From: Tetrahymena elliotti 4EA
Taxonomy: Eukaryota > Ciliophora > Oligohymenophorea > Hymenostomatida > Tetrahymenidae
Length of the DNA stretch: 64,000 nucleotides
Direction of reading: 5' to 3'
Assembly (NCBI GenBank): GCA_000231825.2
Contig: JH720304.1
Coordinates: forward strand, 1,586,019 to 1,650,018
The notes under the pieces were generated by a model. It had not been told where the DNA came from, ran no database searches, and saw nothing but the letters and a program-made list of their open reading frames with translations. How positions within the stretch are numbered: the first letter of the stretch is position 1; each line of letters begins with the position of its first letter. A program made the translations under genes and the position numbers. This document shows positions 23,591-37,600 of this stretch, in pieces.

Positions 23591-23901
23591 TTTTTCTACT
23601 TAATTAAATAAATTCATGTAGGTTTAATTAAATTAATTATTCTTATTATGTTAAATAATAGCAAAATTTATCTACAATTAAAATAATTTCTTCCTAAAAT
23701 CAAAAAATAAAATAAAACATTTTAAATGTTTGGTTGGGAATATTTAATTTATTTAATTATATTTATGATATTGTTAAAAGCTGATAAATATTAAATTAAA
23801 TAAAAATTTATTGATTTGATTTCATCAAAATTGAATTAATATTTAAACTATTTGCACGTCTTGTTAATACATTAATTAGAATAAAGAAGCAACAAGCAGA
23901 T
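22829..23901. other. Divergent intergenic region, mostly duplicated promoter sequence
   Basis: These 1.07 kb lie between the start codons of the Tmc-like gene (-) and the HEATR5-like gene (+). The first 760 nt belong to the tandem duplication described separately. The remaining 310 nt (23591-23901) are A/T-rich and show no gene. Confidence 0.6.
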
Positions 23902-26900
23902 ATGAAGAAAATCTTAGATTAAATTGTAGAAGGTATTTCAGGGAAGTATTCAATCCCAACAGAAAAAGCATAGTAGATTTCGCATTTCAATAAGTTATTT
24001 GAGTGCTATCATTCATTAGGTAGCTACATCGAAAAAAACCAAAATGTATGAAATTAATAGCATTTTAAAATCTAATCCATTTCATACTCAATTATTTAAA
24101 AAAACAGGCTGAGTTGAAAGAAAATTACACTACTTTAGAAAAATTATTAACAGATAGCTTAGCATTTAATTTTATAGATTATGCAAATTAAGATACGTTT
24201 GCAAGAGCCATAGGTCGTGTTATCATGGCAACTATCAAATAAGATTCAGGAAAATCTTCTGCTCTTCTTGATATGATGGTTAATGGAATTAAGCCAAAAA
24301 ACATTTAAAAAACGTAATAAATAATAATTTAACTTAGGGTTTAGTATTTGATATAATATTTGATTTTTAAAATAGAATCCATTTTTAAGTACTCATCTTT
24401 GTGATGGAATTTCGAAGAAATATAACTTTATCTTATCCTCAACTAAATGAAGTACTATAAAATCTTTTCAAGATTCTTAAAAAAAACAATGAAATTCCTC
24501 TTAGAATTAACAGCATGAAAGTTTTTAGATATTTAATTAGGGAATAAGTTAATGTAAATGCAACCAATAAATCTGAAACGTACAAGCTCATCACTAAATT
24601 CATGTTTACAGTAAATATTTCAAAAAAAATTTATTTTCTACTAAACCTACTATTGATTGATATATATATCTTTATTCTAATTAAAAGGAAAAATCTGATG
24701 AATTGAGAAAAGAGGCTATGATAACTCTTATTGATTTTTTAAAATTTGCTGATGCACCTTTTATGGCCCCTTATTATGAGGCTTTATTGACAGACATTTA
24801 CAAAGTATTTAAAGAATTTTTATGAAAATGATTTTTGATTTAGGTTTAAATTTGTTTTAAAAAGTAATTACAAGAGACTAAAGATTGGGCCTACAAAAAA
24901 GCTTGTGCAGAATCTATTTAACTGCTATTAGAACTTTATATTAATAGTGATATGGAAAACTTGTTAAAAGAGCTAAAAGCTAAAAAAGGAAAAAAAGAAC
25001 AACCTAAACCTACTCCTGAAAGCACAGAACCTAAAGATAAATTTAAAGTAATCCTTAATTTACTCACTGAACACTTAAATGAGCGTAAAAATAAAATATA
25101 ATATTTTGAAGTTAACATAAATATTAAACAAATTAATTAGATGGAAAAAACTTGAGACTAATTGTAATAGAAATATTCTATAATATTATATACAAATAAG
25201 AAAGTAACATGAGCATGACCTTTTTCAGTAATATTTTGGAATTCTTCTTTTCATAGATAAGCAAGGTAATATAATAAATTAATCTTTTAGCTATTTAGAA
25301 TAAAATTAAAATAAATAAATAGATGGCTTTTGCTCAAGATCATGATACTTTTGTTGTGAGAGATATTATGGGTATGTTTATTATCAAGTTGTTGGTTTTC
25401 TTAAATAACAAGCAAAAATTTGAGCTCTATGAATATCTCAAGAGAAAGTTACCTGATTTTGGAAAAGCTTATAAAGACATATATTTAAGATATCTATAGA
25501 ATCCAAATAATTTGAATAGCTAAAAAAATTAACAAAGTTTGCAGCATTAATCATTGATTGCTCTTCGTTGCTTTTTTGCTTTAGTTTAGATACTTGGTTC
25601 TGATTTATTTGAACAAATCAAGAAACCTAATGAAATGTGTGAACTCCTTTCCCCATTCTTTCAATTCAACAACCCATAATTTTATCTTTTGGGTTCACAT
25701 GTCATGAAAGCTCTCTTTTCAGAAAACCCTAAATGGCAAACTAATATCCTTTCATTGATATTAAATTAAATGACTTTAGATTTAGCTGAATTAGAGTCTA
25801 TGAAAGAAGTTTGCAATATATAAGATCCATAATTCAAGCTTTATGTATCTTCTATGTAATTTTATACTTATGAAAAGTTTCTTGTTTAGTAAATTCATTT
25901 AAAATATCAGTTATGGACACTCGATAGCTCTTGGAACTCTCCTTAAACACATGGACTTTAATTTGCATTCTATACCATATGATATAGCTATGACTATGTT
26001 TGAATTTGCAAAAGGGTAACTAACAAATAAACTCAATAAATTATAAAAATCATATGCTTAAAATAAAATTTATTAGATTAGTTAAGACAGAATATAAGTC
26101 AGAAGATCCTAATTCGGAAGAACTCCACTTTATAAATTCTATAAGATATTAAGCAGGGTGGACTTTAATTAACACTTTGCTTTGCTTAGATGTTAATTGG
26201 CTGAAGTAAGAAATAAAATCAATATATAATATGTGGCAGGATGTTTTAGGTTAAAAAAGAAAAGAAACAACTAAATTAACTAATTTTATCTCTGATTTAA
26301 ATGCTAAAAGAAAGGCACTTAAAGGTATTCACTACTTCCTCAAAAATTTAAATCGCTTACACACTGAAATGGTTCTTAAATTCTGTGCCAATTTGGTTAT
26401 TAATTTCTATTAGTAGTATATAGCACCAACTGAAAAAGATTTAGGTTTCTCAATACCTAAAAACCACAATGATTTAGTTCTAGCAAAAATTGATTTATAT
26501 TCTTGCCTCAACTTGTTCCCACCTAAATTAATTTCATAGCATATTAATGCTCTAATCTAGACATCTGTTGATGACATTTTCACTATTAATTAGAATGATT
26601 TTACTCCATCACTTAAAGGATTGATGGATGGAGAAGATCTTAATATTGGTTTGGAACTATAAGAAAGTAATGTTAGATTTAAGCTCTTCAATAGCTCAAA
26701 TATAAAAAAACTCTAAGACCACAATATCTAAAGAAACGAAGATTATTTATTAACTTATGATTCAGTTTATCTCAAGTATTAAGAAAAGAACTATGCCTTT
26801 TCAATCTAGCTATGCTTTTAGTAATTTGAATTTATTGGTCGTATTCTCGCGTCTCATAGCTTTACAAGTAAAAATAAAATAAACTTGCTAAAATATATGG

Positions 26901-29900
26901 TTAACAATCAAGCAGGTATATTATCTTTGAAAGATTAAAATGCTAAATTTTTAAAACTCTAACCATTCTTGTTGGTAAGCATTTTTATTGCAAAGAAAAT
27001 AAGAGAAGCATAATCAAAAAGCAACTTAGAGCCTATTGAAGTTGAGATAGTCTAGTATTTAAAATAAATGACAGAAAGTGGTTTCTCTAGTGACGATCAC
27101 ATCATTAGAACTTTAGCTGGAGGTTCATATGCTTTGCTTGTAGGTATCAAAACAAATACACCATATATTGAAGCCTTAATCAAGTAAATAATAATTTTTT
27201 TTTATTTCAACTCCATTTAAGCATACTTATATTTTCAATTAAAAATGCTTTGTTCTTAAAATTTTAAGCTTTCTTCTAAGTTTTAGTACTTTAAGCTTAA
27301 ATTGATGGATTTAGTTTTTGTAACTATTAAAATTTTATCAGCATATAAATAGCTGAATAAATTTTTTAAAAAGAAATAAATTATAGATCTATTATAATTA
27401 TTATAACAAAATTATTTTAACATTTATTTTTTTAATTTAAATGAGAATTAATTTTTATTATTTATTAGTTTAATTTTAGTTTTGTTATTTAAATTAAAAT
27501 ATCTTTTTTATTAAAGGAATTTACAAGAAAAAATTGTGAAAAATGAGCTAAGTTCTTCTATTGTATCATGTGCAGGATTTATTTGTAAATATAACAAATT
27601 CAAGGTAATAGAGGAACATATTTAAAGTATAGCAGGAATATTTTAGAAAGCTAGCAAAAATCCTGATTAATCTACTTAACTTTGGTTAATACAGTCTCTG
27701 ACAAAAGTTATTGAGTCTTATTAAGAAGATTCTATTGAAATAATCCGCTCTTGCTTTTTATTTATAAATATGCAGCATCTCAGATAAATTTTACCTTTTG
27801 AATATTTATGGAACCAGTTATACAAAACAATGCTTGAGAAGATTCTAAAACTCATCAGAAAAGTACCCAAAATGATTGAAGAAAAAACCATTTTTTCAAA
27901 CTTCTAGAGTTCTTTTTGGGAAGTATAGCATCAAGTCTTTCCAAACATAGACATCCCTTCAGCTGACACATAGGTTTTAGCAAATCATTTACATTTAATC
28001 TTCAGTTCAATTTTTAAATCACCATAAGATGAATAAAAAGCTATCTATGGATTAAAATAAGATTTAGATTAAATCTATAAATATAACAATAGTTCCATTC
28101 AAGTTATTTTAAAAACTATTGAAAAAATGATCAATGATAGAAAGCAACAAAAAGCATTAAAGATAGGTAAAATTTTAGATATTCATTAATTTATTTGAAA
28201 TATTTTTTTATTTAGATAAAGAATATTTGCTTAATCATCTCATAAGAAAAATGAATTACTTTAACACTAGGAAGGATTATTACATAGCTGAAAATATAGA
28301 GGTTCTATATACTAATCTGATTGAAGAAAAGGAGAGTTTTACCTTATAAGTTTGTTAAAAGAAATTGGATATGTTTTCTTTTATTTTGTTTGGTGAATCA
28401 TTTGAAGTAAAGTAGGGAGATGATGATGAAGGACCATCTAAAAAGTCAAACGAAAAAAAGGAATATTCTAAAGAAGATTTGATTGATATCAATTTAAGAA
28501 CTAAAATCTTTGTTTTATCTTGTGTAGAAAATTTCTTGAGAGAGTGGGATCCTAAAGACATTAATAAAGACTCAATAGCAAATTTTACTTAATTTATTTT
28601 TACATTCATTTTTAAAATTGTTACTTCTTCTCATGAAGAATTCAGAGCTCCTGGTATGCAGATATTGATGAACTTCCTTGCTGTAAAAAAATACTTCATT
28701 AATTCATTTTTTATTTAATAAATTTCCCTTTTTATGCTTTTAATAAATATATTCTCATTCAATAGAAAATTAAAAAAATGACTGGAGAAGGTGAAATGAT
28801 AACAGGCAAAATTAACTATGAAGAGTAAAGAAATCTACTACTAAAAGACTACCCAGCTTAGATTGATTCAGTTGTTAGCTAAAATATCAAAAATGAAAGT
28901 GAAAATACACCTGAAGTGAATATTTACACTTTCTAATTGCTGTCAAAATTCTTCAAAATTATCCTTAATTCTGATATTGGGTTCATTAAAAGGTTAATTA
29001 ATCTTGTTTCCAAACCTCTTTTAAATAATATCAAGAGTAATTTTTTTAACCATTAATCAATAAAATAACTTTTTTTTTTTAAATTTAGTCACATTCTAAT
29101 CTTTCTACAGTGAAAAATCAACAACATCAATATAAATTAGAAGAATTGAATGCCTTTGCAAGATTTACATATTCATCCAAAACAGAGTTAAAAATAGAGA
29201 ATTATAAACAAGTCTGTTTGGAGTCTTTCCACCTATGTAATAATTTCATACTCTTTATCAAAAACATAATTTATATTTATAAAATAGATTGTTGATGTAC
29301 CTATTATAAAATGTCCAAGCTGCTATTTTGGATACTTCAGTAGTACTTGCTGCAAGCAGAAAATAAATTAAGAGCTATAATAATTATTATTTGATATATA
29401 ATGGAGTTAAGACATCTTATGATGTTAAAATGCATTACTATATGCTTTCTAACTTTGTAAAATATTACTTAGTTTTAAGTGAGGCAGTCAAGAATATCCA
29501 AATTGATAATTAAGAATAACAAGATCTTATCAATAAGCTCAAATCAAATGAGAAATACCTCAATCATGGCCCTAAAATGAGTCATATATGTTACTCAACT
29601 CTTCTGTTCTAATTATGCTCTAATACTAGTATTGATTAAGAAGAGTAATACATAAAAAAGATTCAAGCTTAAATGATAGATATTTCTCTTTTAAAAAAAC
29701 TCAATCACAAGCTTTAAATACTTGGTATAATGAAATAGCTTTTAGAATCTAGAATGAGTGAGCTTCTCTCTGAAGAATAATCTGCTCTATTCAACAATGC
29801 TTAGTAAAAAACACAAACAGTTTAAAAGATAAGTTTTGAAGAATTATTTGAAGTTCTTATAACTTATCTTGATTATGGATTGCTTGATTTTGATTAAATT

Positions 29901-31078
29901 TGCATAGAAATAGCAACAATTACAGTAAAAGCAGGAAATCTCCTCTCTTAATAAGTCTTAAATTAAATAGAGCAGATGCTTGAAATAATATTAGCTAGAT
30001 ATTTAGATAAGAAAATGAGTTCTCAATAAGACAACCTTACCTACTTAAATATAATCAAATCATCATTCATTTTAAAGCTAAGCATTCTAAAGAACTTGAA
30101 TTAAATTGAAAGTTTTTCTGAAAAATTATCATTTTCAGCATACATTCTATTTACTAAATTGTGCTATCACTTCTCATACAATGATATCTTACCTTTAAGA
30201 AGAGCTTTCACAACAATATGTAATTTAAATTGATAAAAAATTAAATTAATTATTTTATTATTAACAAAAAATATTTAGTAAGAGATAAAATTACCTCTCT
30301 TCCTTAGGTTGGTGAAGAAAGTGAAAAGACTATTGAATCAATCATACTTTCTTTGACTGATTTACTTAGCTTTGAAATAGATAAAAATGGGGCTAACTAA
30401 GAAAATAGACTCTATTTTAGCATCTTAAACTACTTCTCCGTCCATGATTCTTTAATTATCAACTTCAACAGATTGAATCCTTAATCTTTGAATAAAATTA
30501 ATTCAATCTTTTCTGTTTGCTTGTCACATATCATGAAAAGTTTACCAAATATTACAGCCTTTTTATCATATGCTAGAAGTGTTTTTAACGAAAATAAAAT
30601 TTTGGATGATTAACTTATCAGTCCTATTTTCTTTATTTGTTCTAATGTTATCCAAAAACTTAAATCAGTTTTATAATAAGGATAGTAATTAGATGAATTG
30701 CTTAAAAATTCCGTTATTGAAGTTCTAAAAATTTTCTTGCTAGTAAATGTTCATGGTAATGAATAGTAGAAGAAGAATTGCTTTGAATTTTTCCTAAGAT
30801 TTTTCATGCTATTTGTAAATCAAAGATTTTCTCAACCAGATACTGTAGAAATTTTATAACTAGTAAATTAAATTCTAAAACATGTAGTTTCTTCTGTCTC
30901 TCTACAAGATATTGGAGTCATTATTAAATCTTTACCACCAAAATTATAGTAAGTACTACAAAACTTATTAAAAACTGACTCAAGAGTTATACAAGCTCAA
31001 CAACAGGCTCAATAACAACAGCAGTAACAATAATAGTAATAAAATAAACCAACTCTTTAACTTAAAACTTTTAGTTGA
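23902..31078 (+). CDS. HEATR5/LAA1-like HEAT-repeat protein
   Basis: Fifteen exons join in phase: 23902-24045, 24108-24313, 24376-24610, 24688-24804, 24865-25084, 25141-25265, 25323-25855, 25911-26015, 26077-27183, 27517-28166, 28216-28682, 28766-29036, 29111-29236, 29320-30219, 30279-31078 (6,006 nt, 2,001 aa). Introns are 49-83 nt except one of 333 nt (27184-27516). Length and order match animal HEATR5 (about 2,050 aa). Recognisable parts: SMTFFSNILEFFFSQISK (compare ERSFATFLSHVLDLVS), YGHSIALGTLL, YQAGWTLINTLLCLDVNWLK with YNMWQDVLG (compare RAGWLLLAALMTLGPSVV with LLLWRNVFP), and SIVSCAGFICKYNKFKVIEE. HEATR5/Laa1 associates with the AP-1 adaptor in clathrin traffic at Golgi and endosomes. 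The C-terminus has a Gln tract. The intron at 29237-29319 is the least certain junction. Confidence 0.87.
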
Positions 31079-31622
31079 TAAAATTTTAATTGAAACTGTA
31101 TTTTTTATTAAATTATCTAAAAATTCTAAAGTCAAAAAAGATTTTAAAAATCAAATAAATTCTCATAAAATAAAGATAAAAATTAAAAAAATATGAATAA
31201 CAAAGAAGGAGATGATATTTATAATGTGTATGTTTAAGTATGTATTTTGAGGTTTATGAATTATTTAAGTTATCAATTGATTAAAGTAATTTTAAGAAAT
31301 TAAATTATTAAAAAATATGTGATTCGAAAGAAGTTAATTTTATTTAACAAATATCAAATAATTTTAATTATTCATCTGATTCTAGAAAAGATACAAATCC
31401 GATAAACTTTAAATGTAAAATAATTATTTAAATTAATATTTCAATTTTGAATGTTTAGTTTATAAAACCAGAATAAAAATAAAAATGTTTAATTTGAATA
31501 ACAAGAAAAAAAAGAAATTGATTAGTTTTAGATATTTTATTTTAAACATTTTTCATTTATAAATATAATTCAAAACAAAAATTTTATATTAAAATTTATT
31601 AATATAAATCAATAATTTCATT
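31079..31622. other. Intergenic, convergent 3' ends
   Basis: These 544 nt lie between the HEATR5-like stop (+) and the receptor A stop (-). The sequence is A/T-rich with no gene visible. Confidence 0.6.
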
Positions 31623-34600
31623 TCATTTTCTTTATAGGTGCTCAGGAATAGAATCATTAATTAAAAGTAGCTCGTATATTTTGATATTATCAAATCCTTT
31701 AAAATAGAAATATCCTCTGCAAGCTAGTATGAATAAAAATCTACTTTATGTTTCATCTTCATATTTATGCTTTGCAATAAGAATATAATAAATGTAGAGT
31801 AGTCCATCAATTAATACATTGCTAAAAATAATACTTACTATCATTTCAGTGAAGAAGTATGAAAATTAGAAGTGGGTTTACAAATATTAATCATCTTTAA
31901 CTTAATATAAAAACTTTAAAGAAAAGATTATTTATATTAAGGCTATAATCAAGTAGAGAAGTTAAAAAATGGACTAGCTTATATAAATTTGATTTAAATT
32001 TACACTTTACAAAGATTTAGTTGATTTTGCAAATATTCCTGTCAAGCACCCTAAGAAAAAGTATGATATTATATATCCTAAAATCAGGGAAATGAAAACT
32101 CTAGGATTAGAATAAGTCAGGTTAACTTAAGTAAGATTAATATCTTAAGTAGCAGTGAAGGGAATTAAGTAAACATTAATAGTTGCAGTGATAATGACTT
32201 AAGTACAAAAAAGTAAACACTTAGTGAACTATGAGGAGAAGATTCTTTATTGCTATCGGAATAATGAAAAGAGTTAAATCATGTCATATTTAGTTATGTT
32301 AAGTTAAGAATCCAAAGCAAAATCAATAATTTTTATAAAACTAACTTTCAAATTAATCTACTGTTTAAGGAAATCAAGTAAGTAGTCTTCATCTAAAATA
32401 TAGTTAGTAAATTTGTTTGTTGAATACTTTCTAATTAATTTAATGAAAGGATCATCTAATTAAATATCTTGTCTCTAATAGAGCTCTTAGATATCTACTC
32501 TTTTTTAATCTTTTTTTTTATTATTTTAAACAAAATTATCAATTTCAACTTTTAATTTTTCAAGGTTTTCTTTAGTTTTTGAGCTTTCAAATATCATACT
32601 TTACTCAAAATCAATTTATTAATTTGATTGAGTATGATCTGTATTTTGACATTCATGAGCAATGAAACCATAAATATAGGTTAGAAGTTATCTTCTTTTT
32701 AAAGTTGTTTTTTCATTTAAAGGGTTTTGAATATCTGAATTTTTTATAATAATAATAAATTTCTTCATCTCTTTAAGATTCTCTAGACTTTAAGCTAGTA
32801 CCTGCTTTTTTTACACAGATTAAACAAATTTGAATGCTAAACTGTTTTTAAGAGTTTCATTCTTTAAAAAATCAAATTTTTATGAAAAATAAGCTATTTC
32901 TTAAATAATATTTTTATCTTCCATTTCATTCTTTAATTTAAACAGATTTTATATTTTTGTTTATCTCTTAAAGTAAGTTTTTTTTTTATTCGCATCCTTC
33001 ATAAACTTATTATTTTCCTTAATATTTTCCAGCAAATTCTTAGTCTATAAATAATTCTTCATTGATTTATCTAATTTATTTTAATTTAAAGTAAAATGGA
33101 TAAATTTATTTTGAGAAATAAAAATAAATGAATTAATTACATCTTGGATTTATTAGTTTTTGTTTTTCATTTTAAATAATATTTTAGTAATCTTCTTCAG
33201 GTTTTATTTCAAAAGTTGTAAATCTATATGATTTTTTTGTCTAAAGTAATAATGGATTTTTATAAAAAGATTCACTTTCATAACTTTCTTAAGTTTATGA
33301 GGGTTCAATTTCCTCACTAGAGCTCGAGTTACCTTTTTAAGAACTCTTGGCTCTTAAATCAGGAACTTCTAGTATTGAATCTCTTTAATTTGGAGTAAAT
33401 AAATTATAATTTTGATTAGAATTATTTTTAATTGCTAAGGGAGTTTATTTTGGTGTTTTTTGTGAGAATAAATCCAAATAATTGTTTTTATGCTGTTAAT
33501 TTCTTATTTCTTTGTTAGCTAAAATGCCTTTTTGCTATTTTTGTTGTAATAATATTTTTTTAGGAGCTTATTTATCTTTCAGTTTTTCTACATCCTAAAT
33601 TTTTTACTCTTCCTCTTCTTCTAATTTACCAGTGTCATCTAAATTTATCAATTAAATTTTTAAATCATCTTATGTATATGTATTAGTGTCTTAATAGTTT
33701 TTATTTTCATTAAGTTTATCTAAAATTGATTCAAATTTTTTATCTGGCAAAGAGTCAAATCTTTTGTCAATGAGGAAATTACTATCTGCAATTAAATTTC
33801 CTTCTGTATTTAAATTACCCTCTGTGATCAAATTACCTTCAGTACATTTAGTATCAAAAAAACGATTATCATCAGAGCAGTCATCTTAAGTTAACATAAG
33901 CTATGATGAAGTTTAATTAAATCGCACATATGTCACCTAATTTCTGGAAAAAATAGATCGTTTTAAAGTTGTAGGTTGCTAGAAAGGAGATTTTGATGAG
34001 TCATGGATGAATGTACTCTGCGATTTAAAAAAAGATGGCTAAGAATCTCTGCGAAAATATTCAGAGTCTTATTCTTCTTAATTTTGCAATTTATGATCTT
34101 ACTATGAATTTAGAAGGAAAGGAGTTTAATGAGTTAAATCATGCTCTTGATCATTGCTTTTATTTTTTTCTAATATTTTAGGTGAAAAAATTGATTCTAG
34201 GATTAATGAATTCAAAGGCGGAGTTTAGGTTTAAATTTCATTTTCTCTCTCTTAGAATCTGATAACATGATTTGCTTAATCATCAACTTCGTCTTTATCT
34301 TTAAATTTATCTCTTCTTTCTCGATTTTTTCTTTTTACCTGAAATTTAAATTTGGACATATCAAACTTTTTTTTTATAATTTTTGCTTTATCAAGCTTTT
34401 TTTTCTTGCCCTTAACCTTATTTTATTCACTCCTCAAAAGCTTATCTATTTATTTCTAAACTTCTCTTATGCACTATAATTACAGTAAAGAAAGCTTGGT
34501 TGTTCTCACTTATAAGCAAGCTCTCAATGATATGTGTAAGATAATTATAAATATAATTAACAAATAAACAACAGCTTCTATTTCGTTAACTTCAAATTTA

Positions 34601-37600
34601 TTGTCTCCAAAATTTTCTATATCTTATTCTTTCATTATAATAACTGAATCTTAATTTAAAATGTCTAAATTATCACTGATGTATTCAGGATCTTCCCTTA
34701 AAAATACAATATTTCTTTACAAGAATTAATTGATATTGCCACTCTAAATAATCTGTAGCTAACTCACTAAGGAAATCTATCTTTAAGCTTATTTAATAAA
34801 ATATTTATTATCAATAATTCTATAAAAATAACATTTTACTTATATTTACTGTAGGTAACTCAGTCAAAACAATTTTTTAACTTTATTATTGGAGTTTTTA
34901 CTACCCTTCAATCATTGTTTTAACAAGTAATCCTAAATCAACATAATTTTATGTTTTTTCTTGTTATATTTTTTATGCTGTAAAATCAGTCAAGTGAGTA
35001 CATGAACAAATGATATTTAATATTGTCTCTTTTATTAAAGTGCATCCATCATTCTTTATTTAATCATGTTTATTAAAAAATTAAAAGAAATAATAATTTA
35101 CTTTAAATGAATTTGTATTTTCATCATAGAAACTGCATCTTATTGAATTTGTATTCTCTGATACAGGTAAAGGTATTACTTTTGGAAGATTTATTATAAT
35201 AGGCTACTTTGTATTTTTTACAGGAACCTCATTTCCATCCTATTTAATTTACAAAGATACAGTTTATGAAACTGCAAAAGGGGCATTTCTAGGATCTTTT
35301 TTCCATTACTGTGCCACTATAACTTACTTAGAACTACTTTCAACTACTTCAGCAGGAAATTATACAGTAAAACTACTCAAAGATAATGTAATATTTAATT
35401 TTGTTTGATTATCTTCCGAATTTTAAAGCATTCTTCTTGACGATGATGAGGTATTATTGTTAGTACGCTTAACTAAATATGGATAAGAAATATAATTGCT
35501 AGCATCTGAATAAGAAATTAACTTATCACCTATATTAAGCATAGAAGATAATTTTTAGCTTATTATAAAGTTCAATTCTACTAGTTCTTAAGTATTAATT
35601 GATAGTTCTTAGATTTATTAAATAACAAATGAACAACTCCTTTATAAAATCTAACCATCAACTTAATCAATTTAATGTTCTTTAAAATAATTTTAAGCTG
35701 CTTTTAAAAAACTCTGTATTGAGTTTTCGATCAGGGATAAGTTAGAAGTAAATATTGAAAAATAATTGGAAATATTTTCTACTATTTAAATTATGAGTAA
35801 ATTTTCTAAAGATGACAATTAGTTAATAATTGTTATCATAGATTCATTAATTAAATTGTATTCTTATTGACCCCATTCACAATTTTATCCAAAAAATCCT
35901 GAATAACACTAACATACTTACTTAAAAAGAGGATTATTTAAACAAACACCATTTCCATAGCAATCAATTTTACTATCACATTACTGTAATTAAGTTGTAT
36001 CTATACCAGATAAATATGCAACAGATCTCAGATTTACTTAGTTCTTGAACTACTATTCCTTTTCAATATCTCTCTTGATTAAAATGTTCATAAAAAAAGA
36101 ATAATTATAAATCAAGTTAGAAATAATAGATTTATCATCTGAGTTTTTAATTTAATTAAATTAATGTTATGCTGTTTTTAGTTTATCTGATGGAATTAAA
36201 AAGGAAGTAATCTCTAAAAGAACATATTTATAAACGGTATCATAATTTTAATCATCATATACTTTCAACTCACAGATTAAACTTATGTCTTTTAATATTG
36301 GTTTAAAAGTTAAAGGGATTTGTACAGATCCATCTAAATATACATGCTTGTGTATTCTAAATAAATTATCTTTATAAAAATCATAGATTTTATTCTTATT
36401 ATTGCTACTACTGTCTTATGATTCTAAATTTAGATTTTGTTCTACTCCATAAATTTCGTAGAAGCTAAGATCATAGAATAGAGTTTAATCATAAAGCCAG
36501 TCTGATATTGAAAATACAAATCTTGATTAGGAATCTCCCTTTTTTTTGTCTGTTAAAAACTTGCCAACTTTAATAGATGAAGGAGTATTTAGCTATATTG
36601 TGTCTTGTATTTATATTTCTTCAGATAGTGAAATCGTTATTTAGAAAATGTAATAGCTTGAAGCTTTTTAATAAAATAAAAATGATAAAAAAATAGTTTG
36701 CTGAATAAACTTACGTGAAAGAATTATGTAAGGTACTAATTAGAAAAGATCAAAAGATTAAATAGAAACAAAATTATCTATGAAACTATTATCATTAGTC
36801 TTGATAATGTCCCACTGTATTTTGATAGGTTTATTATTAGAAAAAAGATTCGCCTCTATTTAAGTGTCATGAACTAATGAAATAGTTTAATTTTATTATA
36901 AATTATAAATCCTAACACTATATTAAGGATTGTAGAAACATTAACCATCTACCTGGATAGGAAAGTCTTGAGGACATTTTTATAAGCATTATCCCTCAAA
37001 AAGCACCAATGAGCTTGTACAAGCTTTACAATTTTACTAGCATTACTAACAAATTAAACTTTCTTATTCATTTGTAATATAGCCTACTATGCAAGAATCT
37101 CTACAAGCATTAATATCTTAATGCAAATAATACTTTTTTTAATAAAATTTGTTATTCAAGAAATAACATTTAGTAGAAAAATTACCAATTCAGTGCATTA
37201 ATAACAATTATTGTCTGAAGGTCCAAAACATTTTTAGCATTTGTAGTTGCATGGCTAACAAATATTTTAGTCATCAGCATAAAATTTATTAGGACATGAT
37301 TCAACACAATATTTTTCATTGAATAAAAATAATTTTCCACTGCATTATGAATGATAGCATGATTTGTTAACTAAATCTATAAATTTAGCGGTTTAAGGGC
37401 ATACCTTAACACACTATTGAGTTGTGTAATCTTTAAAATCGTTGCATTCTTCAATAGGTAAACAATAAGCTTGATTTTAGTAAAGTAGATACTAATCATT
37501 AATGCATTTAGTACATATACTTGAATTATTTATAGGATCATATCTACACTTAGAACATGTTTCACTGCATAAGCATTTGTCATCTAAAGCTCTCATTTCG

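Noticed and set aside
25153..25155. TGA as the end of a first HEAT-repeat gene, with a second gene starting at 25209
   Set aside because: A 56-nt intron (25085-25140) bypasses the TGA, and the joined protein follows HEATR5 order; a 54-nt gap between two genes would be implausibly short.
34690..34710. An apparent 1-nt frameshift in receptor A after the GPS region
   Set aside because: Using the donor at 34839 and acceptor at 34788 gives an exon continuous with the loop and homologous to receptor B; the frame is intact.
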